Of a DNA stretch of 64,000 nucleotides, positions 8,569-15,664 are shown in pieces. Source of the DNA: Aridibaculum aurantiacum (GTDB lineage Bacteria; Bacteroidota; Bacteroidia; Chitinophagales; Chitinophagaceae). Made by a program: the position numbers and the translations under genes. Within the stretch, counting starts at the first letter, position 1, and the number at the start of each line of letters is the position of its first letter. The notes beneath the pieces were generated by a model. The model was given only the letters and a program-made list of their open reading frames with translations, was not told where the DNA came from and searched no databases. Where the stretch lies: NCBI RefSeq assembly GCF_017355875.1, contig NZ_JAFEWC010000002.1, forward strand, positions 124,001 to 188,000, read 5' to 3'.

Positions 8569-8838
8569 ATGGTCAAAAAATACATCGTCTCAAAAAGGTC
8601 AATGGACTTCGAATTATTCGTTGATGGAACAGTTGAAGTGAAAGCTTTACCTAATGAAGCTTTTAGCGAGGAAACAATTATGTTGTTTGCAGAAGTACAC
8701 AAAACCTTCATCAATTATCACCGCATCAGGAACAACCAGCAAGACCTTCTAGAATTAGCAGTTATGTATTTCGAGAACAAAGGTTTTGAAATAAAGGAAA
8801 ATGGCGTAGAAAATACAATGCCTCCCGAAGCAGAATAG
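8569..8838 (+). CDS. Small hypothetical protein
   Basis: An 89-residue acidic protein with no signal peptide and no membrane segment. It starts VKKYIVSKRSMDFELFVDG, then a helix-rich segment EETIMLFAEVHKTF and another with DLLELAVMYFENKGFEIKE. The balanced composition and the ATG start make it a credible gene, but no family is recognised. It is divergent from the broken gene on the minus strand, with the intergenic space only about 30 bases. Confidence 0.6.
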   Translation: MVKKYIVSKRSMDFELFVDGTVEVKALPNEAFSEETIMLFAEVHKTFINYHRIRNNQQDLLELAVMYFENKGFEIKENGVENTMPPEAE

Positions 8839-9011
8839 CTGTCCTTACTTAATAGGCTAATGCTTAGGCTACTATCTCATTTCACTCGCCCTCGTATTCT
8901 ACATCTCATAACAGTTAAAATATCTTAATCAGTAAAAACTACCATTAACACCATAAATACTACCCCTGCTCGTGGTAATTGCCTTGTAGCTTTGTATCAC
9001 AAGTAAGGGTA

Positions 9012-9895
9012 ATGTCAAAGCAAAATCTTCCAACATATAGTATCAGTACTTTAAGAGAAGCCCAACTTTCTCCAAAAGATTTTGTTGCAGATCATTTTGC
9101 GCATTACCTGGATGAGCACAAGAATTTGAAGTTTCCACACAAGCATTCTTTCTATCATCTTGTCTATTTCACTAAAGGCTCAGGTAGTCACTCCATAGAC
9201 TTCGTGACCTTTCCCGTTGATCAAGGTCAGATTTATTTTATGGCTCCGGGCCAGGTACATAGCTGGGATTTTACATCAAAGTCTGACGGGTATATCGTGA
9301 ACTTTTCCGAAGAATATATCAATGCATTGGTTGCAGATCCAAGGTACCTCGACCAGTTTAATTTCTTTTCGGGCATAGCAGCAGAACAGGTGATAATAAT
9401 ACCAGAAGAAGACAGAAGAAGAGTAGAGCAAACTTTAGAAACAATTGTAACTGAAGGCAAATCTAAGGAAGCCTTGAAAGATGACTTTGCAAGAACAGCT
9501 TTACTTCAACTCTTGATACTGGTAAGCAGGTATGAAATCAAGGAAGACCGTAAAGAAAAAAGCAGTTATAACTCTGTAGTACTAAGAAATTTCAAAAGCT
9601 CATAGAGCAACATTACAGGGAAAAGAAACTAACAAAAGATTATGCTGCCATGCTCTATGTAACACCCAACCACCTCAATGCTTTATGCAAGGATGTAACA
9701 GGTCGTCCGGCTGGTGAACTGATACGCGACAGGGTGTTATTAGAAGCAAAACGATTATTAATAAACGCAAAAATGTCCATTTCAGAAATAGCACTTGAAC
9801 TTGATTTTACAGACAATTCATATTTCACAAAATTCTTTAAGAAGTACGAAGGAGTAACACCTGAAGTTTTCCGAAAGCAAATCATTAAAAAATAA
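9012..9895 (+). pseudogene. AraC-family regulator interrupted by a frameshift
   Basis: The first part (9012-9605) encodes a cupin-like sensing domain of the AraC type, with HKHSFYHLVYFTKGSGSH and YFMAPGQVHSW, and runs up to VVLRNF. The frame then shifts. The rest (from about 9590 to 9895) continues as QKLIEQHYREKKLT and the double helix-turn-helix, with MLYVTPNHLNALCKDVTG and ISEIALELDFTDNSYFTKFFKKY. Adding one T to the TTT at 9590-9592 restores a full-length regulator of about 295 residues. The rest is intact, so the lesion is recent, a sequencing error, or a recoding site. The adjacent DUF983 gene starts 4 bases after the stop and is probably co-transcribed. Confidence 0.85.
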
Positions 9896-9899
9896 CAAC

Positions 9900-10391
9900 A
9901 TGGAAACGATAACTATTCCACAAGCAGATAATAAAGAAATGACAAGTAGTGAACGAGCACCGAGTATACTTAACCTGTTTGCCTGCAAATGCCCAAGATG
10001 TAGAAAAGGGGATATGTTCCAGGATAAGAACCCGTGGCACTTAAAGAACACGATGAAGATGAATAAGGAGTGCCCGGTATGTGAGCAGCCTTTAGATATT
10101 GAAGTAGGCTTTTATTTCGGCTCTAGTTATGTTAGCTATGCTTTCACCGTTGCCTTTAGTGTTTTCACATTTGTTGCCTGGTGGTTTACCATTGGTTTTT
10201 CTCTTTATGATGACCGGATAATTTATTGGTTGGCAGTAAATGCGTTTTTGCTGGTTGCAGCACAACCCTACTTCATGCGGGTAGCAAGAACAGGATGGTT
10301 AGCCTTCTTTGTGCGCTACGATAAAAACTGGTGCACCAAACCGCCTCAACCATTAGAGAGAACGAACAAAGACCAGGAAAACAACTGGTAG
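9900..10391 (+). CDS. DUF983-family membrane protein
   Basis: A 163-residue protein with an N-terminal zinc-ribbon-like cysteine set (CKCPRCRKGDMF, then CPVCEQP about 40 residues on) followed by two hydrophobic helices, near residues 73-100 and 107-125. This arrangement, with FYFGSSYVSYAF between the ribbon and the membrane part, is typical of DUF983. The function is unknown. It begins 4 bases after the frameshifted AraC gene, so the two probably share a transcript. Confidence 0.82.
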   Translation: METITIPQADNKEMTSSERAPSILNLFACKCPRCRKGDMFQDKNPWHLKNTMKMNKECPVCEQPLDIEVGFYFGSSYVSYAFTVAFSVFTFVAWWFTIGFSLYDDRIIYWLAVNAFLLVAAQPYFMRVARTGWLAFFVRYDKNWCTKPPQPLERTNKDQENNW

Positions 10392-10411
10392 GAAGATATC
10401 AGAGATGACTT

Positions 10412-10442
10412 TTTGCTCTTACTTCAGTAAGTGCTTTTTTTT
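10412..10442 (+). terminator. Rho-independent terminator after the DUF983 gene
   Basis: A 9-bp stem with one mismatch (10415-10423 with 10426-10434) is followed by eight T residues. Confidence 0.7.
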
Positions 10443-10581
10443 ACCAGCTACAGTACTTCTATTCAGCTTCCGTTGTGTCACTCACTTCTACATTCGGTAA
10501 GGCTACTGAGCGCCGTAGGTTGCGGCTTAAGGATGCTACCAGGCGGCAATACAATTGCGGGTAAAGCAAGGTTCACAAAAA

Positions 10582-10620
10582 CAAAAAAGCAGCTATGAAA
10601 CTTCATAGCTGCTTTTCTTT
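10582..10620 (-). terminator. Terminator of tRNA-Asn
   Basis: An inverted repeat of 15 perfect bases per arm (10585-10599 with 10602-10616) lies directly 3' of the tRNA on the minus strand. The arm ends in TTTT on the minus strand and continues into a T-rich tract. Confidence 0.8.
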
Positions 10621-10622
10621 CG

Positions 10623-10696
10623 CTCCCCCTGTTGGACTTGAACCAACGACCCTCTGATTAACAGTCAGATGCTCTAACCAACTGAGCTAAGGAGGA
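10623..10696 (-). tRNA. tRNA-Asn (anticodon GTT)
   Basis: A 74-base cloverleaf on the minus strand. The acceptor TCCTCCT pairs with AGGGGGA (one G-T pair) and the discriminator is G. The D arm contains AGCTCAGTTGGTTAGAGC, the anticodon loop CTGTTAA gives GTT, and the T arm contains GGTTCAAGTCC. CCA is not encoded. A Bacteroidota promoter precedes it and a strong terminator follows, so it is transcribed alone. Confidence 0.95.
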
Positions 10697-10728
10697 ATTT
10701 CCCGACCCGTTTTGTATCGGATGGGGTG

Positions 10729-10758
10729 CAAAAATAGGAGATAATCTTTTCCGGCAAA
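10729..10758 (-). promoter_or_regulatory. Bacteroidota-type promoter of tRNA-Asn
   Basis: On the minus strand, TTTG (10755-10758) is followed by 18 bases and then TATTTTTG (10729-10736), an exact TAnnTTTG box. The box ends 33 bases before the tRNA. Confidence 0.7.
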
Positions 10759-10777
10759 ATTTTTTTTCGCTTGTTTT

Positions 10778-11137
10778 TTATCTGAAGATGTCAAGCCAGT
10801 TATTCTCCTCAAACCCAATGAAGATGCCGGCTTCACGGGTTTCTACAGGATAGACTTTCAGGTAGTATCCTTCGCCGGTAATGTTGCGTCCATTGTCTAA
10901 GCTAAACTTGTAGCGGTGCAGCGGGCAAACGATGTTTCCCAAAGCGTCTAAAAAGCCATTGGCCAATATTCCGCTGGCATGCGGGCATTTGTGTGCGCAT
11001 GCTTTTATGCTGTCTTGAATGCGTGCTAGCGTTACTGTTTTACTACCCACCTCTACCACGGCCAGTCCGTTTGGCTGCCAGCCAATTGCATCTATATGAT
11101 CTGTGAGCTTGTGCCACTTAATCTTCTTTTCAGCCAT
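10778..11137 (-). CDS. Rieske [2Fe-2S] ferredoxin-like protein
   Basis: A 119-residue soluble Rieske protein. Cluster ligands are visible as C51-P-H53 and C71-P-L-H74, 17 residues apart, inside KCPHASG and VCPLHRYKF. This C-x-H...C-x2-H pattern and the small size match ferredoxin components of the nitrite-reductase small-subunit or dioxygenase-ferredoxin type. There is no signal peptide, so it works in the cytoplasm as an electron carrier, with an unknown partner. Its start codon overlaps the hflX stop by one base (TAATG), which implies translational coupling. Confidence 0.88.
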   Translation of the reverse strand: MAEKKIKWHKLTDHIDAIGWQPNGLAVVEVGSKTVTLARIQDSIKACAHKCPHASGILANGFLDALGNIVCPLHRYKFSLDNGRNITGEGYYLKVYPVETREAGIFIGFEENNWLDIFR

Positions 11138-12327
11138 TAATAAAAGTATTCTGACTTGTACGGGTAACGGATCTGGTACATATCCCGCACCTTGTTCAAT
11201 ATCGTTTGGCGCAACTCGTCGATGTTGCTGCGTTCAAGGGCAGATACAAATACACAATTGCCTTGCGTCAGGTTTTGCCACTTCTGTTTCAGGTCGCTGC
11301 GTATCTCTTCTTTTACATCGTCTTCCAGCCATTGGTCGAAGGTGTTCTGCTCGTACAGGTCCATCTTATTGAAGATGGTAAGCATAGGTTTATCAAAGGC
11401 TTTCAGTTCCTGCAGCGTCTTGTTTACCACAGCGTATTGGTCTTCGTGTTGCGGGTGCGAAATGTCTACCACGTGCAGCAGGATATCTGCTTCACGCACC
11501 TCGTCAAGTGTACTTTTAAAACTTTCTACCAGGTGGTGAGGCAATTTCCGGATGAAACCTACAGTATCGCTCAGCAGGAAAGGCGTGTTCTCAAATACAA
11601 CCTTGCGGGTGGTAGTGTCAAGCGTGGCAAACAGTTTATTCTCCGCAAAAACCTCGCTCTTGCTAAGCAGGTTCATGAGTGTGCTCTTGCCAACGTTGGT
11701 GTACCCTACCAGTGCCACACGAATGAATTCTCCCCTGTCTTTACGCTGGGTAAATGATTGTTTATCTATTTCTGCCAGGCGCTTACGCAGCAGGCTGATT
11801 TTATCTTTTACTATACGCCTGTCGGTTTCTATCTCGGTTTCACCCGGACCCCTGCTACCAATACCACCTCCCTGCCTTTCAAGGTGCGTCCACATACCGC
11901 GGAGGCGCGGAAGAATGTACTGGTATTGCGCCAGCTCTACCTGCACCTTGGCCTGCGCTGTGCGTGCACGGCTGGCAAAAATGTCGAGGATAAGATCGCT
12001 TCGGTCTATGGTGGTTACACCCAGAGCTTTGGAAATATTAGAAATCTGAGAACCGGTTAATTCATCGTCGAAAATTACCAGCTGGATATCTTTCGAGTCT
12101 ACAAACTGCTTTATCTCTTCCAGCTTTCCTTTACCTACAAAAGTTTTACTATCAGGATGCGCCAGCTTCTGGTAAAATTTCTTGATTGCTTTTGCGCCGG
12201 CTGTTTCGGCAAGAAATGCCAGTTCTTCCAGGTATTCTTTTACCTGGTGTTCTGTCTGGTCCTTATGCACCAGGCCTACCAGCACGGCACGTTGTTCTTC
12301 ATTTATTTTCTTCGACTTATCTATCAA
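11137..12327 (-). CDS. hflX: GTPase HflX
   Basis: A 396-residue ribosome-associated GTPase that in other bacteria splits stalled or stressed 70S ribosomes. The HflX-specific N-terminal domain carries LRGMWTHLERQGGG-type and GSRGPGETEIETDRR motifs. The GTPase domain follows, with P-loop GYTNVGKSTLMN, switch region FATLDTTTR, DTVGFI and specificity motif NKMD. The length is close to the family norm. Coding ends in a one-base overlap with the Rieske gene, an unusual functional pairing that may only reflect compactness. Confidence 0.95.
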   Translation of the reverse strand: MIDKSKKINEEQRAVLVGLVHKDQTEHQVKEYLEELAFLAETAGAKAIKKFYQKLAHPDSKTFVGKGKLEEIKQFVDSKDIQLVIFDDELTGSQISNISKALGVTTIDRSDLILDIFASRARTAQAKVQVELAQYQYILPRLRGMWTHLERQGGGIGSRGPGETEIETDRRIVKDKISLLRKRLAEIDKQSFTQRKDRGEFIRVALVGYTNVGKSTLMNLLSKSEVFAENKLFATLDTTTRKVVFENTPFLLSDTVGFIRKLPHHLVESFKSTLDEVREADILLHVVDISHPQHEDQYAVVNKTLQELKAFDKPMLTIFNKMDLYEQNTFDQWLEDDVKEEIRSDLKQKWQNLTQGNCVFVSALERSNIDELRQTILNKVRDMYQIRYPYKSEYFY

Positions 12328-12364
12328 GGCAAATAATATTTATGCTTAAAGGTAATGGACTAAA

Positions 12365-12415
12365 ATACAACAGCCACCGGCTGCTTAACCGGTGGCTGCC
12401 TCTATTTTATAAATT
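12365..12415 (-). terminator. Terminator hairpin of the outer-membrane protein gene
   Basis: A perfect 10-bp GC-rich stem (12371-12380 with 12389-12398) has an 8-base loop. It sits just beyond the minus-strand stop codon and is followed by a weak T-rich tract on the minus strand. Confidence 0.65.
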
Positions 12416-12419
12416 CAAA

Positions 12420-13166
12420 TTACAGGCCACTGATGGTAAGGCCAATAGAAAATGGTCTTATTTCAGGCCCTGCACCTTCTTTCAGGAAGTTGGTAATCTG
12501 GTATGCAGCATGTACAGAGAAGATGCCATAACCTACACGTGCCGTTGCTGAAACGCGGGTAGAGTTGATGAACTTCTTGCTTTTTTCTTTCTCGATGTAG
12601 TTGTTGATCGATGTTCCGTTTTTATCCTGCAGGTTCTTGCCTTTGGTGTGTGCGCTTAGTAGCGTCCCTACTTTGGCGCCAATGGCTATTTTATAAGACT
12701 TACTAGGTTCCAATGGATTGCTGGTGAAGCGCAGTTCAACCGGCGCTTCCAGGAATACAGTAGCTAGTTTAAACTTCTTAAAGTGATTGCTGCTATCCAA
12801 GTTGGTAAAAGGCAATCTTGTTCCAGGAGCTTTCAAGTCGATATAAGTACGGTTGAAGAACATATTGCTGCTTCCAATACCGGCACCAAAACCTACACTC
12901 ATACGTGGGTTGGTTTTAAATGGTTTGTCGAGCATGAAATACGCGTTGAAATGCCTTGAGAAACCAGAAGTGCGGATGCTGTCCGGAGTACTTCCCCAGC
13001 TGTCAGCACCAAATTGAATAACAAAATGATCATTACCCCTATTGCTCAAATCTACATTTCTCCAGTCAGGACGTGTGGTGGGCGCCGTTGCAACTGTAGT
13101 ATCCTGCTGTGCGTAAGCCGCCTGCAAACCCATAAATAAAGCAGCAGTTAGTAAGAGTTTCTTCAT
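12420..13166 (-). CDS. Outer-membrane beta-barrel protein (PorT-like)
   Basis: A 248-residue exported protein. The signal peptide MKKLLLTAALFMGLQAAYAQ is followed by alternating strands typical of small Bacteroidota barrels, such as MSVGFGAGIGSSNMFFN, KIAIGAKVGTLLSAHTKG and VSATARVGYGIFSVHAAYQ. The final residues IRPFSIGLTISGL form a terminal strand. It fits the broad PorT-family or outer-membrane beta-barrel group. The ligand or function is unknown. It lies upstream of hflX on the same strand but has its own hairpin in between. Confidence 0.75.
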   Translation of the reverse strand: MKKLLLTAALFMGLQAAYAQQDTTVATAPTTRPDWRNVDLSNRGNDHFVIQFGADSWGSTPDSIRTSGFSRHFNAYFMLDKPFKTNPRMSVGFGAGIGSSNMFFNRTYIDLKAPGTRLPFTNLDSSNHFKKFKLATVFLEAPVELRFTSNPLEPSKSYKIAIGAKVGTLLSAHTKGKNLQDKNGTSINNYIEKEKSKKFINSTRVSATARVGYGIFSVHAAYQITNFLKEGAGPEIRPFSIGLTISGL

Positions 13167-13418
13167 AATTGTATGTTGGTGATGCTTGCAAATGCTTTAG
13201 GCTACAAGCTTTTATGGTTTTTGAGTGTGGCAAAAATAGCAGAATTGACTTCATAGGCTTGGTTAAAATAAAGTCAAAGAATTGCTGCTGCTGTTTTACT
13301 CCAATATGATGATAGTATATTTTGTTTTTAAGGAGAAAATAAGGGCGCCGGGAAAATGAAGTGCACTTTTTTACGTTTATATAAGTTGTAACTGTAAATA
13401 AAGAATCAACAGGCAGTG

Positions 13419-14180
13419 ATGTTAGAAGGAAAAACTGTACTTGTGGCGGAAGATGATAAGGTAAGCCAGTTCGTGCTCAAACTTTTACTTCAGCAATTAC
13501 AAGTGGAAGCGGATATAGTAAATAATGGCGAACAGGCTGTAGAACAACTGAAACATAAGCATTACGATCTTGTGCTGATGGATCTGCAAATGCCGGGTAT
13601 GGATGGTAAACAAACTACGCAGCATATTCGGGCAGAGTTAAAGAGCGCTATACCTGTTATAGCCATGACTGCTTTTCTTGCCGATGAGGAGAAACAAAAT
13701 TGCATAAAAGCAGGCATGAATGACTACCTTTCAAAGCCTTATACAATAGAAGTTTTGAAAGAAAAGATGGAAAGAGTGATCGCCGCAAATGACCATAGAC
13801 TGAAGGCAGATAACGTAGAAGTAAACCTGGAGATGGTATACGAAGTAGCAGGAAATGATGCCGCGTATATAAAGCTCATGCTGGAGACATTCATATCTAC
13901 CATGCCTGCCAACCTGCAAAAGATAAAAGATGCCGCAAACGCCGGCAATTGGGACCTGATGTATAAATCAGCACATTATTGCAAGTCGTCGCTGTCGGTA
14001 ATAAAAGTGGGAGAGATGCTGGAGCTTGCAAAGAAGATAGAGCAGGCTGGTAAGACACTGGAGAACCTTGATACGGTTCATGAGCTGATCCACCAGATGG
14101 AAAATCAATATAAAATAGCGGAGAGCATACTGCAGGAGAAATTGAACCTGTCAACTTCTTTCACTGCAAGTGCATCATAA
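13419..14180 (+). CDS. Receiver plus Hpt phosphotransfer protein
   Basis: A 253-residue two-domain phosphorelay protein. The receiver (about residues 5-120) has VLVAEDDKVS, phosphoacceptor LVLMDLQMPGMDG, IAMTAF and LSKPYT. The C-terminal Hpt domain (about residues 140-225) contains the phosphorylatable histidine in SAHYCKSSLSV. It can therefore both accept and pass phosphate, linking hybrid kinases to receivers. A GTG one codon upstream is possible, but ATG is preferred. It is followed 30 bases later by a receiver gene on the same strand and is probably co-transcribed with it. Confidence 0.88.
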   Translation: MLEGKTVLVAEDDKVSQFVLKLLLQQLQVEADIVNNGEQAVEQLKHKHYDLVLMDLQMPGMDGKQTTQHIRAELKSAIPVIAMTAFLADEEKQNCIKAGMNDYLSKPYTIEVLKEKMERVIAANDHRLKADNVEVNLEMVYEVAGNDAAYIKLMLETFISTMPANLQKIKDAANAGNWDLMYKSAHYCKSSLSVIKVGEMLELAKKIEQAGKTLENLDTVHELIHQMENQYKIAESILQEKLNLSTSFTASAS

Positions 14181-14210
14181 AGAATAAAACTATCATTAAG
14201 GAACAGAAAC

Positions 14211-14576
14211 ATGAAAATACTTGTAGCAGAAGATGAGCCTTTGATGCTGCTGGCAATAGAAGGAAAACTGAAGAACGAAGGTTACGAGGTAACAGGCGTT
14301 CCCGACGGCAGGCAAGCCCTGATGGCGGTAGAGCAAAACCTGCCTGACCTCATCATCACCGACATATTGATGCCTTATACTTCGGGGCTTGAACTGATCA
14401 GCATTGTGAAATCAGGCACAGCCAGGAATATACCGATCATCGTGCTTTCGGGTATAGGTGAAGAAGATACTGTAATGGAAGCTTTCCAATTGGGTGCTGA
14501 TGATTTTCTTACAAAACCTTTCAACCCTACTGAATTGACTGTGAGGGTGAAGCGCCTGCTGAAAAAATCTAAATGA
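14211..14576 (+). CDS. CheY-like response regulator
   Basis: A 121-residue single-domain receiver with all key residues: E7-D8 in VAEDEP, phosphoacceptor D51 in IITDILMP, switch serine in VLSGIG and lysine in LTKPF. It lies 30 bases after the receiver-Hpt gene and is closed by a strong terminator, so the two make an operon. A diverged copy follows at 14697. Confidence 0.9.
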   Translation: MKILVAEDEPLMLLAIEGKLKNEGYEVTGVPDGRQALMAVEQNLPDLIITDILMPYTSGLELISIVKSGTARNIPIIVLSGIGEEDTVMEAFQLGADDFLTKPFNPTELTVRVKRLLKKSK

Positions 14577-14600
14577 TCCCAATAAAAATTTATAACTACT

Positions 14601-14633
14601 GCCCGTTTACTACAATAAGTAAACGGGCTTTTT
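14601..14633 (+). terminator. Rho-independent terminator
   Basis: A perfect 11-bp stem (14601-14611 with 14618-14628) has a 6-base loop and is followed by TTTTTAGTTT. Confidence 0.88.
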
Positions 14634-14696
14634 AGTTTATATACACATAGAAGAACCACTGGCTCTTCCATTACCCCCAACAAATCCAATATTCTA

Positions 14697-15059
14697 ATGA
14701 AAGTACTTTTTGTACAAAGCAAGCCTGCTTTGACTGCTGCTTTGCAGTTAACCTTCCTCAGGCAAGGCTACCAACTTCTTTTTTGCAACAGCGCTATAGA
14801 GGCCATAGAAACTTTACTAAAACATGATGTGGCCCTGGTAGTGGTAGATATCATGACACCTGCCATAGGACTGGAGTTTGTAAGTACCATCAAGAAATAT
14901 GAACTGCCCGTGATTGTACTCAGCGCCCTGGGCCACGAAGAACAATTGCAAAAAGCTTTTGAAATGGGAGCTGATGATTATGTGAACCTCCCGTATAGTT
15001 TCAATGAATTATCGCTGCGTGTAAACCTGCTGACTAACAAAGTGAAGGCAATGGCTTAA
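14697..15059 (+). CDS. Degenerate receiver-like protein
   Basis: A 120-residue receiver fold with altered active site. Phosphoacceptor D51 is kept in VVVDIMTP and the switch serine in VLSALG. The acidic pair is replaced by Q7-S8 (LFVQSKP), and the conserved lysine by L98 (VNLPYS). Without the metal-binding acids and lysine, normal phosphorylation is unlikely by family knowledge, so it may act as a constitutive or ligand-controlled pseudo-receiver. Its length and segments such as AFEMGADDY align with the intact neighbour (AFQLGADDF), suggesting tandem duplication then decay of the active site. The frame is open. Confidence 0.8.
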   Translation: MKVLFVQSKPALTAALQLTFLRQGYQLLFCNSAIEAIETLLKHDVALVVVDIMTPAIGLEFVSTIKKYELPVIVLSALGHEEQLQKAFEMGADDYVNLPYSFNELSLRVNLLTNKVKAMA

Positions 15060-15172
15060 CAACTTTAGGTTATAAGCAGATACATGCCTTATAATGCTAC
15101 AACGCTAGCTTTTCTGGTTATCAGCCGGTTATAATAAGAAGTAGTTTTCAATCTCTAAGAAAAAAGCCTCTT

Positions 15173-15622
15173 ATGAAGTTAGAAGGTAAGGCGAGAGTTA
15201 AAAAAATATTGCTTGCAGAAGATGACGAAGACGACTACATGTTTTTCCAGTCTGCTATTGCAGGAGTAAGTACATCAATTAAATTGCTGCGGACTTCCGA
15301 TGGTATCATGCTTTCTTCTTTACTGGAGTCATCCATCGAGCCCGACCTGATTTTTCTAGACATCAACATGCCTTATAAAAACGGTATTACGTGTCTTAAA
15401 GAAATACGAGAGCAGGAGCAGTTTAAGCATGTGATGGTGGTGATGTATTCCACTACAAAACAGAAAAACTTTATTGATGAAAGTTACAGCGCAGGTGCAG
15501 ATTTTTACCTGCCAAAACCAAGTTCATTAACCGATATAAAGCGACAGGTAAGCGAGCTTTTTTCCAATGAATATCTTATCAACAATTGCAGGCCCCCACG
15601 AGAAGAATTTGTTATAGAATAA
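15173..15622 (+). CDS. Stand-alone response regulator receiver
   Basis: A 149-residue Rcp1-like receiver. The acidic cluster is LLAEDDEDD, the phosphoacceptor lies in DLIFLDINMPYKNG, the switch residue in VVMYSTT, and the lysine in FYLPKPSS. It has the same tail type (PPREEF) as the receiver at 7598-8044 and is probably its paralogue. It converges on the large hybrid kinase at 15665, with a shared bidirectional terminator between them. Confidence 0.88.
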   Translation: MKLEGKARVKKILLAEDDEDDYMFFQSAIAGVSTSIKLLRTSDGIMLSSLLESSIEPDLIFLDINMPYKNGITCLKEIREQEQFKHVMVVMYSTTKQKNFIDESYSAGADFYLPKPSSLTDIKRQVSELFSNEYLINNCRPPREEFVIE

Positions 15623-15625
15623 AAG

Positions 15626-15660
15626 AAAAACCTTCCGAAGTTCCGGAAGGTTTTTCTTTT
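15626..15660 (+). terminator. Bidirectional terminator between convergent genes
   Basis: A 12-bp stem including an A/T extension (15626-15637 with 15644-15655) has a 6-base loop. A T-run follows on the plus strand, and the A-run on the left gives a T-run on the minus strand. Confidence 0.85.
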
Positions 15661-15664
15661 ACTA

